Source of the DNA: Comamonas sp. lk
Lineage (GTDB): Bacteria > Pseudomonadota > Gammaproteobacteria > Burkholderiales > Burkholderiaceae_C
DNA: 64,000 bases
Assembly (NCBI RefSeq): GCF_900564145.1
Contig: NZ_UOOB01000001.1
Coordinates: 3,164,754-3,228,753 of the forward strand
Reading direction: 5' to 3'
Positions within the stretch are counted from its first letter, which is position 1. Each line of letters starts with the position of its first letter. Below the pieces are notes generated by a model that made no database searches, was not told the DNA's origin, and saw nothing but the letters and a program-made list of their open reading frames with translations. Positions 34,578-43,704 of this stretch are shown piece after piece. A program made the position numbers and the translations under genes.

Positions 34578-35396
34578 TCAGCTCGCGCGGGCCATACTCA
34601 GCAGAGCCTGGCCTACATCCATCTCCAGCTTGAATTCCAGCAAATCATCGGCCCGCGTCACCCCCTGGTTGATGGCGATCAGGCTTTTGCCCCGGCGCGC
34701 TGCGGCCTGGGCAAAGCGAAAGCCCGAAAACACCATCAACGAGGAGCCGGCAATCAGCAGACCGTCGGCCCGCTCCAGGGCAGCCATGGCCTGCTCCACC
34801 CGCTCACGCGGAACCGATTCGCCATAAAAAACCACATCGGGTTTGAGTACGCCAGTGCCGCAGTGCGGGCAGGCCGGCACCTCGAAAGCGCTGAAATCCT
34901 CATGCTCCAGATCGGCATCGCCATCGGGAGCCGGAGCGGCATACAGCTGCGCCCAATGCGGATTGCGCGCCAGAAGGCTTTGCTGCAACTGGGAGCGCGC
35001 CAAGCGCCGGCCGCAGTCCATGCAGCGCACGGTGTCGATGCGGCCATGCAGATCCAGGCAGCTGCGGCTGCCTGCGGCGCTATGCAGGCCATCCACATTC
35101 TGGGTAATCAGCAGCTCGATATGGCCTTGCTGCTCCAGCAGCGCCAGCGCCCGGTGCGCCCTGCCCGGCTGCGCCTGGCCCATGACGCGCCAGCCCAGCA
35201 TGGAACGGGCCCAGTAGCGCTTGCGCACCAGTTCATCGCCCATGAAGGCCTGGTAGGTGACGGGCTGCGGGCGCTTCCATTGGCCTTGCTCGTCCCGGTA
35301 GTCGGGAATGCCCACCTCCGTGCTGCAGCCTGCACCGGTAATCACAAGTAGACGGGGATGGGCGGCAAACCAGTCCGCCAGAAGTTGTTCGGTCAT
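34578..35396 (-). CDS. NAD-dependent protein deacylase (sirtuin)
   Basis: A 272-aa Sir2-family enzyme removing acyl groups from lysines with NAD+. The NAD-binding motif VITGAGCSTEVGIPDYRD, the catalytic segment LITQNVDGLHSAAGS with LHGRI (active His), and the zinc Cys pairs CMDC and CPHC are present. GSSLMVFSGF is the second NAD motif. Its ATG at 35394-35396 overlaps the stop of the cardiolipin synthase gene by one base (TGATG); a GTG just before it (35399) would add one residue. It is co-transcribed with that gene. Confidence 0.95.
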   Translation of the reverse strand: MTEQLLADWFAAHPRLLVITGAGCSTEVGIPDYRDEQGQWKRPQPVTYQAFMGDELVRKRYWARSMLGWRVMGQAQPGRAHRALALLEQQGHIELLITQNVDGLHSAAGSRSCLDLHGRIDTVRCMDCGRRLARSQLQQSLLARNPHWAQLYAAPAPDGDADLEHEDFSAFEVPACPHCGTGVLKPDVVFYGESVPRERVEQAMAALERADGLLIAGSSLMVFSGFRFAQAAARRGKSLIAINQGVTRADDLLEFKLEMDVGQALLSMARAS

Positions 35397-36850
35397 CACA
35401 GCAGGGGGGAAGTCAGTCGGGCCACGGAATCAAACAAGCGGCGACTAAAGCGTTTTTCGCTTTTGTACTGAACCATCTGGGCGCTGCCCAGATCTTGCTC
35501 GAACTGCCGCGCCAGCTCGCCATTGAGCTGGGGGCCATAGCCTATCAGGCAGACCTCGTAGTTGAGAAAGAAGCTGCGGTAGTCAAAATTGGCCGTGCCT
35601 ATGATGGCGATGTTGTCATCCACCACCAGAGTCTTGGAGTGCAGCATGCTGGCCTGGAACTCGTGCACGCGCACGCCGCAGCGTATCAGCTCATCAAAAT
35701 AAGAGCGCGCCGCGGCCGTCACAAAGATCGAGTCCGACTTCTTGGGCACCAGAATCTGCACGTCCACGCCCCGCAGCGAGGCATTGGTGAGTGCGGCCAG
35801 CGCCGCCTCGGTAGGCACAAAATAAGGCGTGGTCAGCCAGACGCGATGATCTGCAGCGTGAATTGCGGCCAGATGCGCGCGATAAATCGCCTGCAGGCTG
35901 TTGTCGGGGCCCGAGGTGATGACCTGCATGGGAATGTCGCCATCGCCCTGCTCCGGCAGCAGCTCCTCGATATCGGCAGGCAGTTGGCCGGGCTTTTTCT
36001 CCAGCGCATAGGCCCAGTCTTCCATGAACACGGTCTGCAGCCAGTTGACCACCGCGCCTTCCACGCGCAAATGCACATCGTGATAGGCATTGGCCACAAT
36101 GCGCTCGTTTTCCTCGTCCGTCACATTCACGCCACCGGTAAAGCCGACCTGGCCGTCGCAGACCAGAATTTTGCGGTGGGTGCGAAAGTTCACCACCGGG
36201 CGCAGACGCCGGCCCACCTTGGAATCGTGAAAACGCGCCACTTCGGCACCTGCATCCAGCAAGGGCTTGAGAAACTGGCGCCCCAGTTTCTTGGAGCCCA
36301 GGGCATCGACCAGCAGGCGCACCTGCACACCCTGGCGGGCTTTATCGATCAGCAAATCGCGCAGCGCCGTGCCCGTCTGGTCCGGCTCGTAGATGTAGTA
36401 CTCCAGGTGCACATGGTGCCTGGCCGTCGTCACCGCCTGTGCAATGGCATCAAAAGTGGCTGCCCCGCCAACCAGCAGCTGCATGCCGCTGGCCGTGCTA
36501 AGGGGAAAGTCGCTGGTGGCCGCCACCAGCTGTGCCACCTGGTGCAGGCGCGCATCGCCATGAGGCATGCGCTCGCGCAGGCGCTGAATGCTGGCCCTGA
36601 CCTTGGAGCGTTTGCGCGAGCGCAAGCGCTTGATGCGCTGGCGCTTCATGCGCTGCGGGCCCAGAAAGTAATAAATCACCAACCCCACCACCGGGAGCGC
36701 GGCCATGGAAAGCAACCAGCTCAAGGTGGCCACCGGCTGGCTGCGCTGCAGCAAAATCCAGACGCTGACCACAATCACATACAAGGTCCAGCCTACGGAA
36801 AGCCAGAGCTTGACGTGTTCCTGGCTCAGCAGGCTTGCAATCCAATCCAA
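35396..36850 (-). CDS. cls: Cardiolipin synthase
   Basis: A 484-aa phospholipase-D-family membrane enzyme joining two phosphatidylglycerols. Two N-terminal helices (LWLSVGWTLYVIVVSVWILL; WLLSMAALPVVGLVIYYFLG) anchor it. HKD motif 1 is HRKILVCDGQVGFTGGVN (about residue 225) and HKD motif 2 is HSKTLVVDDNIAIIGTANFD (about residue 405). A basic stretch rich in Arg and Lys follows the second helix. It is coupled to the downstream sirtuin gene by a 1-bp overlap. Confidence 0.95.
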   Translation of the reverse strand: MDWIASLLSQEHVKLWLSVGWTLYVIVVSVWILLQRSQPVATLSWLLSMAALPVVGLVIYYFLGPQRMKRQRIKRLRSRKRSKVRASIQRLRERMPHGDARLHQVAQLVAATSDFPLSTASGMQLLVGGAATFDAIAQAVTTARHHVHLEYYIYEPDQTGTALRDLLIDKARQGVQVRLLVDALGSKKLGRQFLKPLLDAGAEVARFHDSKVGRRLRPVVNFRTHRKILVCDGQVGFTGGVNVTDEENERIVANAYHDVHLRVEGAVVNWLQTVFMEDWAYALEKKPGQLPADIEELLPEQGDGDIPMQVITSGPDNSLQAIYRAHLAAIHAADHRVWLTTPYFVPTEAALAALTNASLRGVDVQILVPKKSDSIFVTAAARSYFDELIRCGVRVHEFQASMLHSKTLVVDDNIAIIGTANFDYRSFFLNYEVCLIGYGPQLNGELARQFEQDLGSAQMVQYKSEKRFSRRLFDSVARLTSPLL

Positions 36851-36974
36851 GGGGTCTCTCCTGATTTCAGGTTCTGCAGCAGCAACAATGAACCCAGACT
36901 ATGGCAGAGGCACGACAAGCGCCAGCCGTGTTTGCACGTTCGCCTTGTACTTCAAACGATAAATGAATCTCAAA

Positions 36975-37000
36975 ATACTCAAATTACATTAAAAGAGTAT
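36975..37000. promoter_or_regulatory. Inverted repeat ATACTC-N14-GAGTAT upstream of hipB
   Basis: Perfect 6-bp arms with centres 20 bp apart, ending 10 bp before the hipB ATG. HipB-type antitoxins bind inverted repeats in their own promoter, so this is the natural operator candidate. The right arm overlaps a possible -10 (TATATT, 36998-37003). Confidence 0.5.
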
Positions 37001-37010
37001 ATTTAGCATC

Positions 37011-37307
37011 ATGACTTCTGATCTTATCGCCACACTGGCTCAAGCGCGCAAAGCCGCCCAAATCACCCAGGCCGATCTGGCTGCACGCGCCGGCCTGTCG
37101 CGCATGGCCGTGCAACGCACCGAAACCGGCGATGTGGACCCGCGTTTTTCCACCCTGCAGGAAATGGCACGCGTGCTGGAGATGGATCTGATTGCCGTGC
37201 CCACGGCCTTGCGGGCCGAGTTGCAGGCCTTCATCCAGTCCGGTGGCAAGTTTCTGGCCCAGCCCCAGGGAGCCGAGGCACCGGCCTCCATCGTCGACAA
37301 GCTTTGA
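37011..37307 (+). CDS. hipB: HipB-type XRE antitoxin
   Basis: A 98-aa DNA-binding protein with an XRE helix-turn-helix (LAQARKAAQITQADLAARAGLSRMAVQRTETGD). It is followed after 41 bp by a HipA-type kinase gene, the standard hipBA order. It should neutralise the kinase and repress its own promoter. No Shine-Dalgarno site is visible before the ATG, and the possible -10 is so close that the mRNA could be leaderless. Confidence 0.88.
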   Translation: MTSDLIATLAQARKAAQITQADLAARAGLSRMAVQRTETGDVDPRFSTLQEMARVLEMDLIAVPTALRAELQAFIQSGGKFLAQPQGAEAPASIVDKL

Positions 37308-37348
37308 GCTGAACACGGCCGGCACCGTCCCAACATCTAAAGAAGCCC

Positions 37349-38671
37349 ATGAGCACCGCCATCCGTTACCTGCGCTTGTTCATGCATCTGCCGGCTGCCT
37401 GGGGCGGCGGGCGGCGCGGCGTGGGCTATCTGTCCCAGTACGGGGATATTCTGCGCATCTCCTTCGACGAGGATTACATCAACGATGCCAATCGCCCCAC
37501 GCTGTCGTTGAGCCTGACCGGCGACAGCGAGGCCGCCACCCGGCAAATCCTGTCTTCCATGCGCGATGCGCGCCTGGTGCGCACCGACGGGCGCTGGCCG
37601 GTGTACTTTCAGAACCTGCTGCCCGAAGGCCATAACCGCGAGCGCCTGGCACATGAGCGCGGCTGCGCGCCAGACGATGAGTTCGAGCTGCTGGCCGCGG
37701 CCGGCCACGACCTGATGGGCGCGCTGGAAGTCGAGCCCGTGCCGCTGCAGCAAGGCGTGCCGGACACCGTGCGCCACTGGCACACTACGCAGGGACTCGA
37801 TGTGCTGGAGCCGGGCTTTGTCGAATACCCGGTGGAAGACGCGGCCTCGCTGCCGGGCGTGGTCACCAAGTTCAGCGCCGTGCACAACGGGCGACGCTAC
37901 ACCATTCACCGCCACGGCCAGGCGGGCAGCACCATCCTGAAGCTGCCCACCAGCCAGCACCCGGATCTGGTGGCCAACGAGTTCGCCGGCTATCAGCTGT
38001 GCCAGGCCTTGCAGCTGAACTGCGCCCGCGCCCGCGTCATCAGCCGCGCCGAGGCTGAGCTGCCCGAGCATCTGCCGTTCAAGGAAATTCTGGCCGTGGA
38101 CCGCTTTGACCACCTGCCCGGCGGCGTGCGCGTACATATGGAAGAGTTCAACCAGGTGCTGGGCTATGCGCCGCGCCAGAAATACGGACAGCGCAACCCG
38201 GCCCAGCCGCTGCAGGACTGGGCCACCATGCTGCGCGTGCTCAACCGTCTGAGCACCCAGCCTGTGCAGGACACGCGCGAGTTTCTGGCCCGCATGCTGG
38301 CCTTCATCCTCATGGGCAATACCGATGCCCATCTCAAGAACTGGGCCCTGATCTACCCCGACGGCCGCCATCCGCAACTGGCCCCGCTGTACGACCCGGT
38401 CTGTGTTTCGGCTTTTTTTCATGATGCGCCTGCGGGTCAGTACGCGGTCAACCGCTCCATCGATGCCCAGCTCAGAGCCCTGGACTGGGAAGATTTGCGC
38501 GCCCTGATGCAAGCGGCCGGCCTGTTGCGCATACCGCGCCACCTGAGTCTGCTGCGCGATCGGGTCCAGCAGGCCAAGGCGCAATGGCCGGCCGTGCTCG
38601 AGCAGGCGCCGGCGTCCGTGGCACAAACCGTGACCGAAAGGCTACAAGGCGGCGTCAAACTTGCGGTTTGA
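37349..38671 (+). CDS. hipA: HipA-type Ser/Thr kinase toxin
   Basis: A 440-aa kinase. The N-terminal HipA domain (RLFMHLPAAWGG; YFQNLLPEGHNRERLA) is followed by the kinase core: STILKLPTSQHPDLVANEF, KEILAVDRFD, and the catalytic loop GNTDAHLKNWALIYPDG (about residues 323-339) with LAPLYDPVC as the metal-binding segment. HipA kinases phosphorylate an aminoacyl-tRNA synthetase (GltX in E. coli) and cause growth arrest. Key residues look intact. It is preceded by its antitoxin gene. Confidence 0.92.
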   Translation: MSTAIRYLRLFMHLPAAWGGGRRGVGYLSQYGDILRISFDEDYINDANRPTLSLSLTGDSEAATRQILSSMRDARLVRTDGRWPVYFQNLLPEGHNRERLAHERGCAPDDEFELLAAAGHDLMGALEVEPVPLQQGVPDTVRHWHTTQGLDVLEPGFVEYPVEDAASLPGVVTKFSAVHNGRRYTIHRHGQAGSTILKLPTSQHPDLVANEFAGYQLCQALQLNCARARVISRAEAELPEHLPFKEILAVDRFDHLPGGVRVHMEEFNQVLGYAPRQKYGQRNPAQPLQDWATMLRVLNRLSTQPVQDTREFLARMLAFILMGNTDAHLKNWALIYPDGRHPQLAPLYDPVCVSAFFHDAPAGQYAVNRSIDAQLRALDWEDLRALMQAAGLLRIPRHLSLLRDRVQQAKAQWPAVLEQAPASVAQTVTERLQGGVKLAV

Positions 38672-38866
38672 AGAGCGGCCCGGCTGTGATCAATCCACAG
38701 GTGTTCGCCAACCGGCCTCAAGCTCAGCCATCACATTCAGCCATGGGGGTATGAGCGCAAGAGATACCAGATATGGCAGCAAAACCCTGCCCAAAGCGGG
38801 TTGCTGAATAGATAATTCATAGCATTGTGCGCAATCCAGACGGGCGCAGCTGCATGAATTGCTCTC

Positions 38867-39448
38867 ATGAACCCTGTACCTGCCGACTCCACCGAAAAAC
38901 CCCGCCCCGCCCATCTGCGCGCGCTGTTCTGGTCTTTGACCTGGCTGGCCCTGCAGGGCTTTGGCGGCGTGCTGGCCGTGATTCAACGTGAGCTGGTGGA
39001 AAAGCGCGGCTGGCTGAGCAACGAAGAGTTCATGGAAGACTGGGCCGTGGCCCAGATCATGCCCGGCCCCAATGTGGTCAATCTCTCCATCATGCTGGGC
39101 GAGCGCTATTTTGGCTGGCGCGGTGCGGTGGTGGGGCTGTGCGGCATCCTGGCCTTTCCTTTGCTGCTGGTCATCAGCCTCACCGTGGTCTATGCGCAGT
39201 TTGCCCATCACCCAGCCGTGGCCGGTGCGCTGCGCGGCATGGGCGCCGTGGCCGCCGGCCTGGTGGCAGGCATGGGCTTGAAGCTGGCCGCCACGCTGGC
39301 CCGCCATCCTCTGGGGCGCTGGTGCTGCGCCGTGCTGGCGCTGGCCGCTTTTGCGGCCATGGCCGTGCTGCGCTGGCCGCTGTTCTGGGTGCTGCTGAGC
39401 ATCGGCGGTGCCGGCTGCGTGCTGACCTACCGGAAGCAGGCGCCATGA
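38867..39448 (+). CDS. Chromate transporter, N-terminal-type subunit (ChrA family)
   Basis: A 193-aa CHR-domain membrane protein. Markers are LAVIQRELVEKRGWLSNEEFMEDWAVAQIMPGPNVVNLSIMLG and the helices that follow. It is a short-chain member: two half-size genes replace one full-length ChrA. The next gene starts inside its stop codon (ATGA), so the halves are made together. The substrate is chromate, or sulfate-like anions, by family. Confidence 0.92.
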   Translation: MNPVPADSTEKPRPAHLRALFWSLTWLALQGFGGVLAVIQRELVEKRGWLSNEEFMEDWAVAQIMPGPNVVNLSIMLGERYFGWRGAVVGLCGILAFPLLLVISLTVVYAQFAHHPAVAGALRGMGAVAAGLVAGMGLKLAATLARHPLGRWCCAVLALAAFAAMAVLRWPLFWVLLSIGGAGCVLTYRKQAP

Positions 39449-40044
39449 ACCAGCTGCTGATCGACATGCAATGGCAGGACTGGCTGCACCTGTGGCTGTA
39501 TTTTCTTTCCTTGTCGCTGATGACAGTGGGCGGCGCCATTGCCGCGGCGCCCGATATGCACCGCTATCTGGTGGACAGCCAGCACTGGCTGAGCGAGACA
39601 CAGTTCACCAGCTCGATCGCCATTGCCCAGGCGGCCCCCGGCCCCAATGTGCTGTTCATTGCACTGCTGGGCTGGAATGTGGGGCTCAATGCCGCAGGCG
39701 GCTCGACCAGCCTGGGCTGGGCTCTGGGCGCTTTGGGCGCACTGATCTGCATGCTGGGCATTTTGTTGCCCAGCTCGCTGCTGACCTGGCAGGCCTCGCG
39801 CTGGCTGCAGCACAACCGTGAACGCCGCACCGTGCGGGCCTTCAAGCAAGGCATGGCACCGCTGGTGATAGGCCTGCTGCTGGCCACAGGCTGGCTGCTG
39901 GGCAGCGCCAGCGGCCAGTGGCGCCAGGACGGCTGGCTGTGGCTGCTTTCCCTGGTCTGCATGCTGCTGGTATGGCGCACCCGCATACACCTGCTGTGGC
40001 TGCTGGGCTCCGGGGCCCTGCTGGGAGCGCTGGGCTGGGTCTAG
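39445..40044 (+). CDS. Chromate transporter, C-terminal-type subunit (ChrA family)
   Basis: A 199-aa CHR-domain protein partnering the preceding one. Markers are FLSLSLMTVGGAIAAAPDMHRYLVD, the WLSETQFTSSIAIAQAAPGPNVLFIALLGWNVG segment and four to five further helices. The ATG at 39445 overlaps the upstream stop by 4 bp. The frame is open further upstream to 39139, but that lies within the first subunit gene. Confidence 0.92.
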   Translation: MNQLLIDMQWQDWLHLWLYFLSLSLMTVGGAIAAAPDMHRYLVDSQHWLSETQFTSSIAIAQAAPGPNVLFIALLGWNVGLNAAGGSTSLGWALGALGALICMLGILLPSSLLTWQASRWLQHNRERRTVRAFKQGMAPLVIGLLLATGWLLGSASGQWRQDGWLWLLSLVCMLLVWRTRIHLLWLLGSGALLGALGWV

Positions 40045-40129
40045 GCAAACAGGGGTTGGGGCAAATCAGTGCTGGCGAATTCGAGAACCTGTTTACGATG
40101 ACTGCCCTGTGTTCCAAAGGAGCGTTTCC

Positions 40130-40618
40130 ATGACATCCTCTTCCCAGTCAGCAATTGCCGAACATGCCAACGATCTGGTGCTCATACGCCGGATACCCGC
40201 CTCGGCGCAAACCCTGTTCCGATGCTGGACCGAACCCGCGCTGATCAAGCAGTGGTTTGTGCCCAGCCCCTGGACGATTGCCCATGTGGAGCTGGATCTA
40301 CGTGTCGGCGGGCAGAGCCTGATCGTCATGCAAGACCCCGAGGGCAATCAGCACCCCAACCCCGGCGTCTATCTGGAGGTGATTCCCAACCGTCGCCTGG
40401 TCTTCACCGATGCCTATACCGCGGGCTGGCTGCCAACGGCCAAGCCTTTTATGACGGCCATCATCAGCTTCGAGCCCGAAGGCGAGCAAACCCTGTACAC
40501 CGCCCGCGCACGCCACTGGAGCGCAGAGGCCCGCCAGCAGCATTTGGACATGGGCTTTGAGCAAGGCTGGGGCATATGCGCCGACCAGTTGCAGGCCCTG
40601 GCCGCCCAAATCGCCTGA
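40130..40618 (+). CDS. SRPBCC/AHSA1-domain protein
   Basis: A 162-aa protein of the activator-of-Hsp90-ATPase-homology family (START-like fold with a hydrophobic cavity). Markers are LIRRIPASAQTLFRCWTEPALIKQWFVP and LDLRVGGQSLIVMQDPEG, and the C-terminal DMGFEQGWGICADQLQAL. AAAGGAG lies upstream of the ATG at 40130, which decides the start. Function is not known beyond ligand-binding fold. Confidence 0.9.
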   Translation: MTSSSQSAIAEHANDLVLIRRIPASAQTLFRCWTEPALIKQWFVPSPWTIAHVELDLRVGGQSLIVMQDPEGNQHPNPGVYLEVIPNRRLVFTDAYTAGWLPTAKPFMTAIISFEPEGEQTLYTARARHWSAEARQQHLDMGFEQGWGICADQLQALAAQIA

Positions 40619-40680
40619 TGCTGGCGCAAAATTGGAGCCATTCGCTATTAATTAAATAGCTTAAAGCACATTCAAACAAA

Positions 40681-40703
40681 GGGGTAAAAAGCTTTTTCAC
40701 CCC
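40681..40703. other. Near-perfect AT-cored palindrome
   Basis: GGGGTAAAAAGCTTTTTCACCCC is self-complementary except for one position pair. It lies 62 bp after the SRPBCC gene stop and could be a terminator-like hairpin or a protein-binding site. There is no following T-run. Confidence 0.5.
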
Positions 40704-40890
40704 AGCACAGCTGAAAAAAAACAGCAGCAACCAGGCAGCCGAGGGTGGCGAGCATGGGCTTGATGATTTGGCATGAGATGCTCAAATGTCCCGCCGGTGT
40801 CAATTGGGACATCGGATGACAAAGATTTACAGAATCGGTTCTACACTGCTTAGATCACCGCTCCTGATTTTGAGTACCACAGGCTTGCCC

Positions 40891-42837
40891 ATGACCACAA
40901 TGGAACATCTCGATGTACTCAAGCAGGCCATGATGTTGGCCACGCTGCCATGGGGGCTGATCAAGTTTCCCGGGCTGCAACTCGAATGCGCCAACAAGGC
41001 GCTGCAGATGCAGATGCGCTCCGGCCCGCTTCAGACAGGACTCGATCCCGTACGTCACCCCCTGCTGCTGCAGGCCCTGCAAAACAGCGTGCAGCTGCTG
41101 GCAGAAACCACAGTGCAATTGCCCCAGCAAAGCATGCAATGGCATTTTGTGCCCATGCAGCAAGACGGCCAGGTCTGCGCCGTGCAGTGTTATCTGACAG
41201 CGGCGCCCCTCACAGAGACGCAGAGCAGCACGGCAAGGTCAGGCGAGCTTGTGCACAGCGATCGCTTCGAGGCCTTGCTCGATCTTCTGCCCTACCAGGC
41301 CTGGATTGCCACCCCGCACGGCGAGCTGACCTGGCTGAACAAGGCCCTCAAGCTCTACGCCTACAACCACGCTCAGCCCATAGACCTCAGCGATGCGGTC
41401 TGGATAGACATTGTTCATCCCCATGATCTGGCGGGCCTCAATGCCGGTCTGTCACGGGCGCTGATCACCGAAAAAGCCACCGGCTATCGTTTGCGCATCA
41501 AAAAGCATGGCGGCGGCTATGAATGGTTTTATGCCACGCTGGCTCCCGTCAAAAACGCCAGCAATGAAACCCTTTACTGGGTGGGCTCCAACATCAGCAT
41601 CCAGACCCTCAAACAGGCCGAGGACAAATCCCAGGATCAGATCACCCGCCTCAAGCACCAGCTGCAACTGGGCAGGCAGGAGCTGGCACTGTCCCAGGCC
41701 AGTCTGGCGCGCGCGCAGAAGATGGATCTGATCTCCAACCTCTCCGCTGGCGTGGCCCACGACCTCAACAATCTGCTGTTCATCACCGGCCTGCATGCCG
41801 GTCTGCTCGAAAAAAAGATCACCGACAACCAGCAGCACGAGCACATCGATGTGATTCACGAGACCATCAAAAAGGCCGGACGGCTGGCCTCGCAGCTCAC
41901 CGGTTTCAGCAGCCGCAAGTCCATGACGCTGGTCACGGCAGACCCCAAGAACCTGATTCGCGATATCGAGCAGCTGCTGTACAAGGCCGTGGGCGATGAA
42001 GCCCAGCTGCAGATTCAGCTGGCAGCCAAGCTGTGGCCGATACGCGTGGATCGCATGTATTTCGAGAACTCGCTGATCAATCTGGCCATCAATGCCCGCG
42101 ATGCCACGGCCGGCGGCGGCAACATCACCTTGACGGTGGAAAATGCGGTGCTCAAACGCCAGGACTTTGCCGGCGACTACCTGATGATCAGCTTGCGCGA
42201 CGACGGCACAGGCATGAGCGAGGCCGTGCAGGCCCGGATCTTCGAGCTGTTGTTCACCACCAAACCCGAGGGCAAGGGTGCGGGCCTGGGCCTGCCCATG
42301 GTCAAGAACTTCATGGATCACTCCCACGGCCTGATCGAAGTGGAGTCTGCCGAAGGCCAGGGCAGCTGTTTTCGCCTGTACTTTCCGCGCTCCGAGCAGG
42401 ACAGTTCACCGAAAGACGAACCTCAGGCGCTGGAGCAGGGCGGGCGCGAGACCATTTTGCTGATCGAGCAAGACCTGCCCACCCGCAACGCCATGGCCCA
42501 GGTGCTGTATGAGCTGGACTACCAAGTGGCTACGGCCTACAAGCCCGAAGTGGCGCTGCGCTATATCAACAGCGGGCTCAAGGTGAACCTGATCATTGCC
42601 TCCGCCCGCCAGCAAAAGCCCTTGTCGGCCATCCAGCTATGCCATCAGCTTCGAAACGAAGGCCTGCACATTCCGCTGCTGCTGACCACGGGCAAAAGCC
42701 ATGAGGAGCTGCGCAGCGAGCAGCCGGCCACCGAAGAGTTCACCGTGCTGATCAAACCCGTCTCCATGCCCGATCTGTCAAAAGCCGTGCATGCGCTGCT
42801 ACACCGCAGCCCGGCGGCGGAGCAGTTAGGCGATTGA
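40891..42837 (+). CDS. PAS-domain hybrid histidine kinase with degenerate receiver
   Basis: A 648-aa cytoplasmic sensor kinase with no membrane helix. A PAS domain sits at about residues 120-260 (LLDLLPYQAWIATPHGELTWLNKAL). The dimerisation box has H290 in GVAHDLNNLLFITG, and the ATPase domain shows NLAINARDA, DDGTGM and GKGAGLGLPMVK. A receiver-like domain (about 520-640) has Glu-Gln where the acidic pair should be and Ser571 where the phosphorylated Asp should be. The conserved Lys (LIKPVS) remains. The ATG at 40891 is preferred because the upstream in-frame codons (AGA, TCA, CTT) are unlike local usage. No response-regulator gene is adjacent. Confidence 0.88.
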   Translation: MTTMEHLDVLKQAMMLATLPWGLIKFPGLQLECANKALQMQMRSGPLQTGLDPVRHPLLLQALQNSVQLLAETTVQLPQQSMQWHFVPMQQDGQVCAVQCYLTAAPLTETQSSTARSGELVHSDRFEALLDLLPYQAWIATPHGELTWLNKALKLYAYNHAQPIDLSDAVWIDIVHPHDLAGLNAGLSRALITEKATGYRLRIKKHGGGYEWFYATLAPVKNASNETLYWVGSNISIQTLKQAEDKSQDQITRLKHQLQLGRQELALSQASLARAQKMDLISNLSAGVAHDLNNLLFITGLHAGLLEKKITDNQQHEHIDVIHETIKKAGRLASQLTGFSSRKSMTLVTADPKNLIRDIEQLLYKAVGDEAQLQIQLAAKLWPIRVDRMYFENSLINLAINARDATAGGGNITLTVENAVLKRQDFAGDYLMISLRDDGTGMSEAVQARIFELLFTTKPEGKGAGLGLPMVKNFMDHSHGLIEVESAEGQGSCFRLYFPRSEQDSSPKDEPQALEQGGRETILLIEQDLPTRNAMAQVLYELDYQVATAYKPEVALRYINSGLKVNLIIASARQQKPLSAIQLCHQLRNEGLHIPLLLTTGKSHEELRSEQPATEEFTVLIKPVSMPDLSKAVHALLHRSPAAEQLGD

Positions 42838-42861
42838 CGGCCTCACCGCAGCACAGGCTGA

Positions 42862-42896
42862 AAAAAAGGCCGCAGGGCTTGTGCCCTGCAGCCTTT
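42862..42896 (-). terminator. Rho-independent terminator of rlmB
   Basis: The stem GCAGGGC / GCCCTGC, extended by AAGGC/GCCTT, is followed on the minus strand by TTTTTTT. It lies between the convergent kinase and rlmB genes and could serve both. Confidence 0.9.
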
Positions 42897-42927
42897 GGAG
42901 ACTGAGCAATCGGTCTGCGCTTGCGGT

Positions 42928-43704
42928 TCAGACCTTGGGAGCAGCAGCAAGGCCGTGGCCCAGACGCTGGCGCAGAGCTTCATACAGGCACACGCCGCTG
43001 GCCACGGAGACGTTCAGGCTCTCGACCGCGCCTTGCATGGGAATGCTCACCAGAGCATCGCAGGTCTTTCGCGTCAGCTGGCGCATGCCATCGCCCTCGG
43101 CGCCCAGCACCAAAGCCGTGGGACCGGTCAGATCCATCTGGTAGAGGTGTTTGTCGGCATCGCCGCTGGTACCGATGATCCAGATGCCGCGATCCTTGAG
43201 CTCATTGAGCGTGCGCGCCAGATTGGTCACCATGAAGTAAGGCACGGTCTCGGCCGCGCCGCTGGCCACCTTGGCCACGGTGGCATTGATGCCGGCCGCA
43301 TGGTCCTTGGGGGCGATCACGGCATGCACGCCGGCACCGTCGGCCACGCGCAGGCAGGCACCCAGATTGTGAGGATCGGTCACGCCGTCGATCACCAGCA
43401 ACAGCGGCGCCTTGACGCCGGCTTCTTCCAGATCGTCCAGCAGCTCGTCCAGCGTGCGAGTGTCCTTGACTTCCTCCACGCGCGCGGCCACGCCCTGGTG
43501 GCCGTGGGAGCCCGCCAGCTTGGCGATGCGCAGGGAATCGGCTTCGATCAGACGAACACCGGCCTCCTTGGCGCGATCCAGAAACTGACGCATGCGCGCA
43601 TCACGGCGCGAGGCTTCGAAGTAAACCTCGATGATGGATTTGGGGGCGGTCTTCAGACGCACGCCAACGGCGTGAAAGCCGAACAGAACTTTGGGAGACG
43701 ACAT
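42928..43704 (-). CDS. rlmB: 23S rRNA (guanosine-2'-O-)-methyltransferase
   Basis: A 258-aa SPOUT methyltransferase acting on G2251 of 23S rRNA. Motifs 1-3 are visible: [21 protein letters not shown], then [10 protein letters not shown], then [25 protein letters not shown]. The N-terminal [13 protein letters not shown] is the substrate-binding domain start. Length matches the family. It is divergent from sstT. Confidence 0.97.
   Translation of the reverse strand: MSSPKVLFGFHAVGVRLKTAPKSIIEVYFEASRRDARMRQFLDRAKEAGVRLIEADSLRIAKLAGSHGHQGVAARVEEVKDTRTLDELLDDLEEAGVKAPLLLVIDGVTDPHNLGACLRVADGAGVHAVIAPKDHAAGINATVAKVASGAAETVPYFMVTNLARTLNELKDRGIWIIGTSGDADKHLYQMDLTGPTALVLGAEGDGMRQLTRKTCDALVSIPMQGAVESLNVSVASGVCLYEALRQRLGHGLAAAPKV

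Noticed and set aside
35495..37006. Open frame of about 500 codons opposite cardiolipin synthase
   Set aside because: Antisense of a gene with both HKD motifs; composition is antisense-like.
40786..40890. N-terminal extension of the hybrid kinase
   Set aside because: Codons such as AGA, TCA, ACA and CTT are unlike local usage, so 40891 is a better start.
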